In this document: positions 61,805-64,000 of the stretch, piece after piece
Position numbering within the stretch: position 1 is the stretch's first letter
Layout: each line of letters starts with the position of its first letter
From: Tubiluchus corallicola
Taxonomy: Eukaryota; Priapulida; Priapulimorpha; Priapulimorphida; Tubiluchidae
Direction: 5' to 3'
Length of the DNA stretch: 64,000 bases
NCBI GenBank assembly: GCA_030141605.1
Contig: JAQGDQ010000267.1
Location: forward strand, 228,501 to 292,500
The notes under the pieces: model-generated
The model's database searches: none
What the model saw: the letters and a program-made list of their open reading frames with translations, nothing else
Told to the model about the DNA's origin: nothing
Program-made: the position numbers and the translations under genes

Positions 61805-61945
61805 GGGTATACGTACAAGAACACTAGGGTTATGGAACAAACTACCTGAATACGTACTTAATTCACCCTCACTAAACACCTTCAACAAGAGTCGCTTGTA
61901 TGAATACTTCGGTACCATGAAATATACTCAACTGATCTAAAAGAC
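61805..61945 (+). mobile_element. Non-LTR retrotransposon C-terminal fragment
   Basis: A plus frame reads IRTRTLGLWNKLPEYVLNSP then SLNTFNKSRLYEYF before a stop. This pattern (RTR ... LWNxLPxxVxxxxSxxxFKxRLxxyw) is the usual C-terminal end of CR1/L2-type reverse transcriptases. No upstream RT core is present. Confidence 0.65.
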
Positions 61946-62509
61946 TGCGTTAGTGGGCACTTATTATAAAATTTCAAGACAATGACTGGTAGCTGGTTAA
62001 TAAATTGTTCTGTACGTTAGCTATTACTCGTTATTGCTTAGCAAAAGAACATGCATCACCCTGTAAATGTAGAAAGCATGGATTAACATTGACATAAGAA
62101 ACATACAGTTACTTAACAGAAACTTTACCTTATTCGCTATTATTGACTCGCTTGATGTTGATAATGTTGATTTTCATGCACCTAGTCCGTGAAATCATAC
62201 CACATTAAAGATCTCCGACATAAACGATAAATTTACAGTGTACCTTAGCAACCATATTTATTACCGATCATTTTTAAAATACTAATTGTAATGTTTACTG
62301 TCACATGTATTTTACCTAGACCTATTGTAAATACGTGAGTGCGCTGTCTTATATGACCTTGGTAATGATGTTTACTTACACTATGGTCTTGCAGTGGACA
62401 AATGGTATAGTTCATGTGTATTCTGGTTCAAACTTGAATGGCTTAAATTTGCAGATTACGTTTTATGTTTGTTGGTAAACCTAGTTTTTGATGAATAAAT
62501 AAAGAATAA

Positions 62510-62775
62510 AACCGAACGGAGAAGAATGGAATTGAATAGGAGTAGAACAGCGTAGAACAAAATTGAACAGAGTAGAACAGAAAAGCTAAAACAGAGTAAA
62601 GTAGAATAGAGAAGAAAAGATGGAAATAGACGAAGGGTAATGAAAGAAAAGAGACGAGAGGTGACGAGAAGAGACGATTACTAAACAGAAGGTAAGGAAG
62701 GGAAGGGAAGAGGAGAGGGGAACAGAAGAAAAGAGAATTGAAGAGAAGAGAAAAGAAGAAAAAGAGATAACAGGT
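62510..62775. repeat. GA-rich degenerate pentamer repeat
   Basis: agaac/gaagagaa units over about 260 bp. Confidence 0.85.
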
Positions 62776-63729
62776 AGTACCTGAAAAAGTTTGGAGAATT
62801 GCAAGTTCAGCTACAACATCAATGATTGTCTGCTTCCAATAACTGAAATGCCAAAGAATCGAGTCGGCGCTTTAAACACTCTCAAACAAGCTTAGAATGT
62901 TTACAATTTTAAGACAAGTTGTTTATGTTTGTTCAAGTACTTCCGGCTGTCAAATGAATGCCGTCACTTCTTGTCAAACCTGACTCTTCGTTGCTCTTTC
63001 TTGTGACTGAGAGTATAGATGCCGTGCGCATTGATTGCATGGACACTGCAATCACAGTTAAGTATAAAAACTTTCCTTATACCAATATCTATAAGAGGAT
63101 ACAGTCAGTATATATATTTCACCTATGAGCATCAAGTTAAATTTGGTGGATACGAGCTTATGAGCTTATGAAGATATGGTGCATGAAATGGTGGTATTGA
63201 TTTTTGTAACTTTGTGGTATTGATTTTTTTTACATTAAAGGAAACAAACCAGTATTGACAATATCAACTCATCTCTCCTGGAATAGATAAACGACCAACG
63301 GAAACACAAATTATAGTAAGTAAGAAAAACTATCATTGACAATAAAGACAACGCATAACTACCCATAATGTACACATTCATACACACAAGCAACCATACA
63401 AGTACTTATGGACATCCATCCACTCACACGAAGAATATAAGGTTCTTACTAAAACGGTGTTCACATTACTAATTAACCGGCGGATTAATAAGCTAATAAA
63501 AATCAAAACATTTCGTTTGACGTGATCAAGAATCGCCGAAAGTAGTGCAGCCGTGGAGCTGTAGCCTTGGAAACCACATATTCGTGCACATACAAGAGGA
63601 TCATGTATGGATTGTGTTTTCGTCGTCTAGGTGCTTCAAGTTCTAAAATATGGCAGTCTCCACATAGTGATGTCACGCATTCCTGTCCACCGCCACTGCT
63701 CACGATGCATCATCCTCAAGTCTAGAGTT

Positions 63730-63955
63730 GAATTTCCTAAATCCTTGCAGCATAGCTATGTACGTCAGTAGATGACCCTATTTCTAATTTACGTAATGCT
63801 ATAGGAAGAGGGAACCCTTGGGGTAGTTTTAGTGCATGCTCAATCCAATGTAATCTTCTTACATGTGTTTGTTTATTCCAAGGATTCTTCTTCACCTCAT
63901 CATACAGATTATTTCGTTGTTTCCCGAATAAGAAGCTGTGAAGAACTTTAAGTAA
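63730..63955 (-). mobile_element. Possible retroelement reverse-transcriptase C-terminal fragment
   Basis: An open minus frame of about 73 codons without a start Met contains RRLHWIEHALKLPQGFPLPI, similar in style to the RRLRWxGHxxRMPxxxLP segment at the end of many non-LTR reverse transcriptases. It ends in TAG near 63722. Weak. Confidence 0.3.
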
Positions 63956-64000
63956 ACGTTTTTAAATTTTCATTAAAGAAATTAATGAATGTCTTTCCTC

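Overview
This is a eukaryotic, animal-type window: every confident gene is split by GT-AG introns, the intergenic and intronic DNA is AT-rich, and it is full of microsatellites, minisatellites, tRNA-derived SINEs and retroelement debris. The gene content (a MET/RON-like receptor tyrosine kinase, a divergent heterotrimeric G-protein alpha subunit, LSM3, the radial-spoke protein RSPH1, a PAN/C-type-lectin protein, LRR/EGF/Ig receptor exons and an OFA-type major facilitator) fits an early-branching marine invertebrate. A sponge is my best guess, but the window does not prove it.

Layout. 447-9054 (+): the 3' eleven exons of a MET-like receptor tyrosine kinase (TIG/IPT ectodomain, TM, kinase, YINI docking tail); all exon phases agree and give 583 residues. 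Nested in its 3-kb intron just before the TM exon, on the opposite strand (4092-2586), is a complete two-exon G-alpha gene with degraded GTPase motifs and its own polyA signal. 16196-12562 (-): complete LSM3 in four exons. 17.0-19.4 kb: two tandem-repeat arrays. 26018-21747 (-): complete RSPH1 with six MORN repeats and a very long lysine/serine octad-repeat tail. 27-34 kb: a degraded multicopy element, two duplicated Ig-like exons, low-complexity arrays, a SINE, a displaced pseudo-copy of a transporter exon, and a 240-bp satellite that appears to derive from the 3' end of a C-type-lectin gene. 35719-34663 (-): an intact secreted PAN + C-type-lectin gene. 38077-40583 (+): LRRCT + seven EGF + TM receptor (5' end not found). 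43033-48111 (+): LRR, EGF, EGF and Ig exons of a second receptor-like gene, in phase but broken by one TGA. 50.5-51.85 kb: internally deleted Ty3/Gypsy relic. 60155-52201 (-): complete ten-exon MFS transporter (443 aa) with an EF-hand-like loop.

The housekeeping and ciliary genes (LSM3, RSPH1) look ordinary apart from the RSPH1 tail. The 27-50 kb stretch looks like a turnover-prone receptor/lectin neighbourhood, with duplicated exons, pseudogene fragments and gene-derived satellites. No prokaryotic features, CRISPR arrays or intact autonomous transposons were seen.
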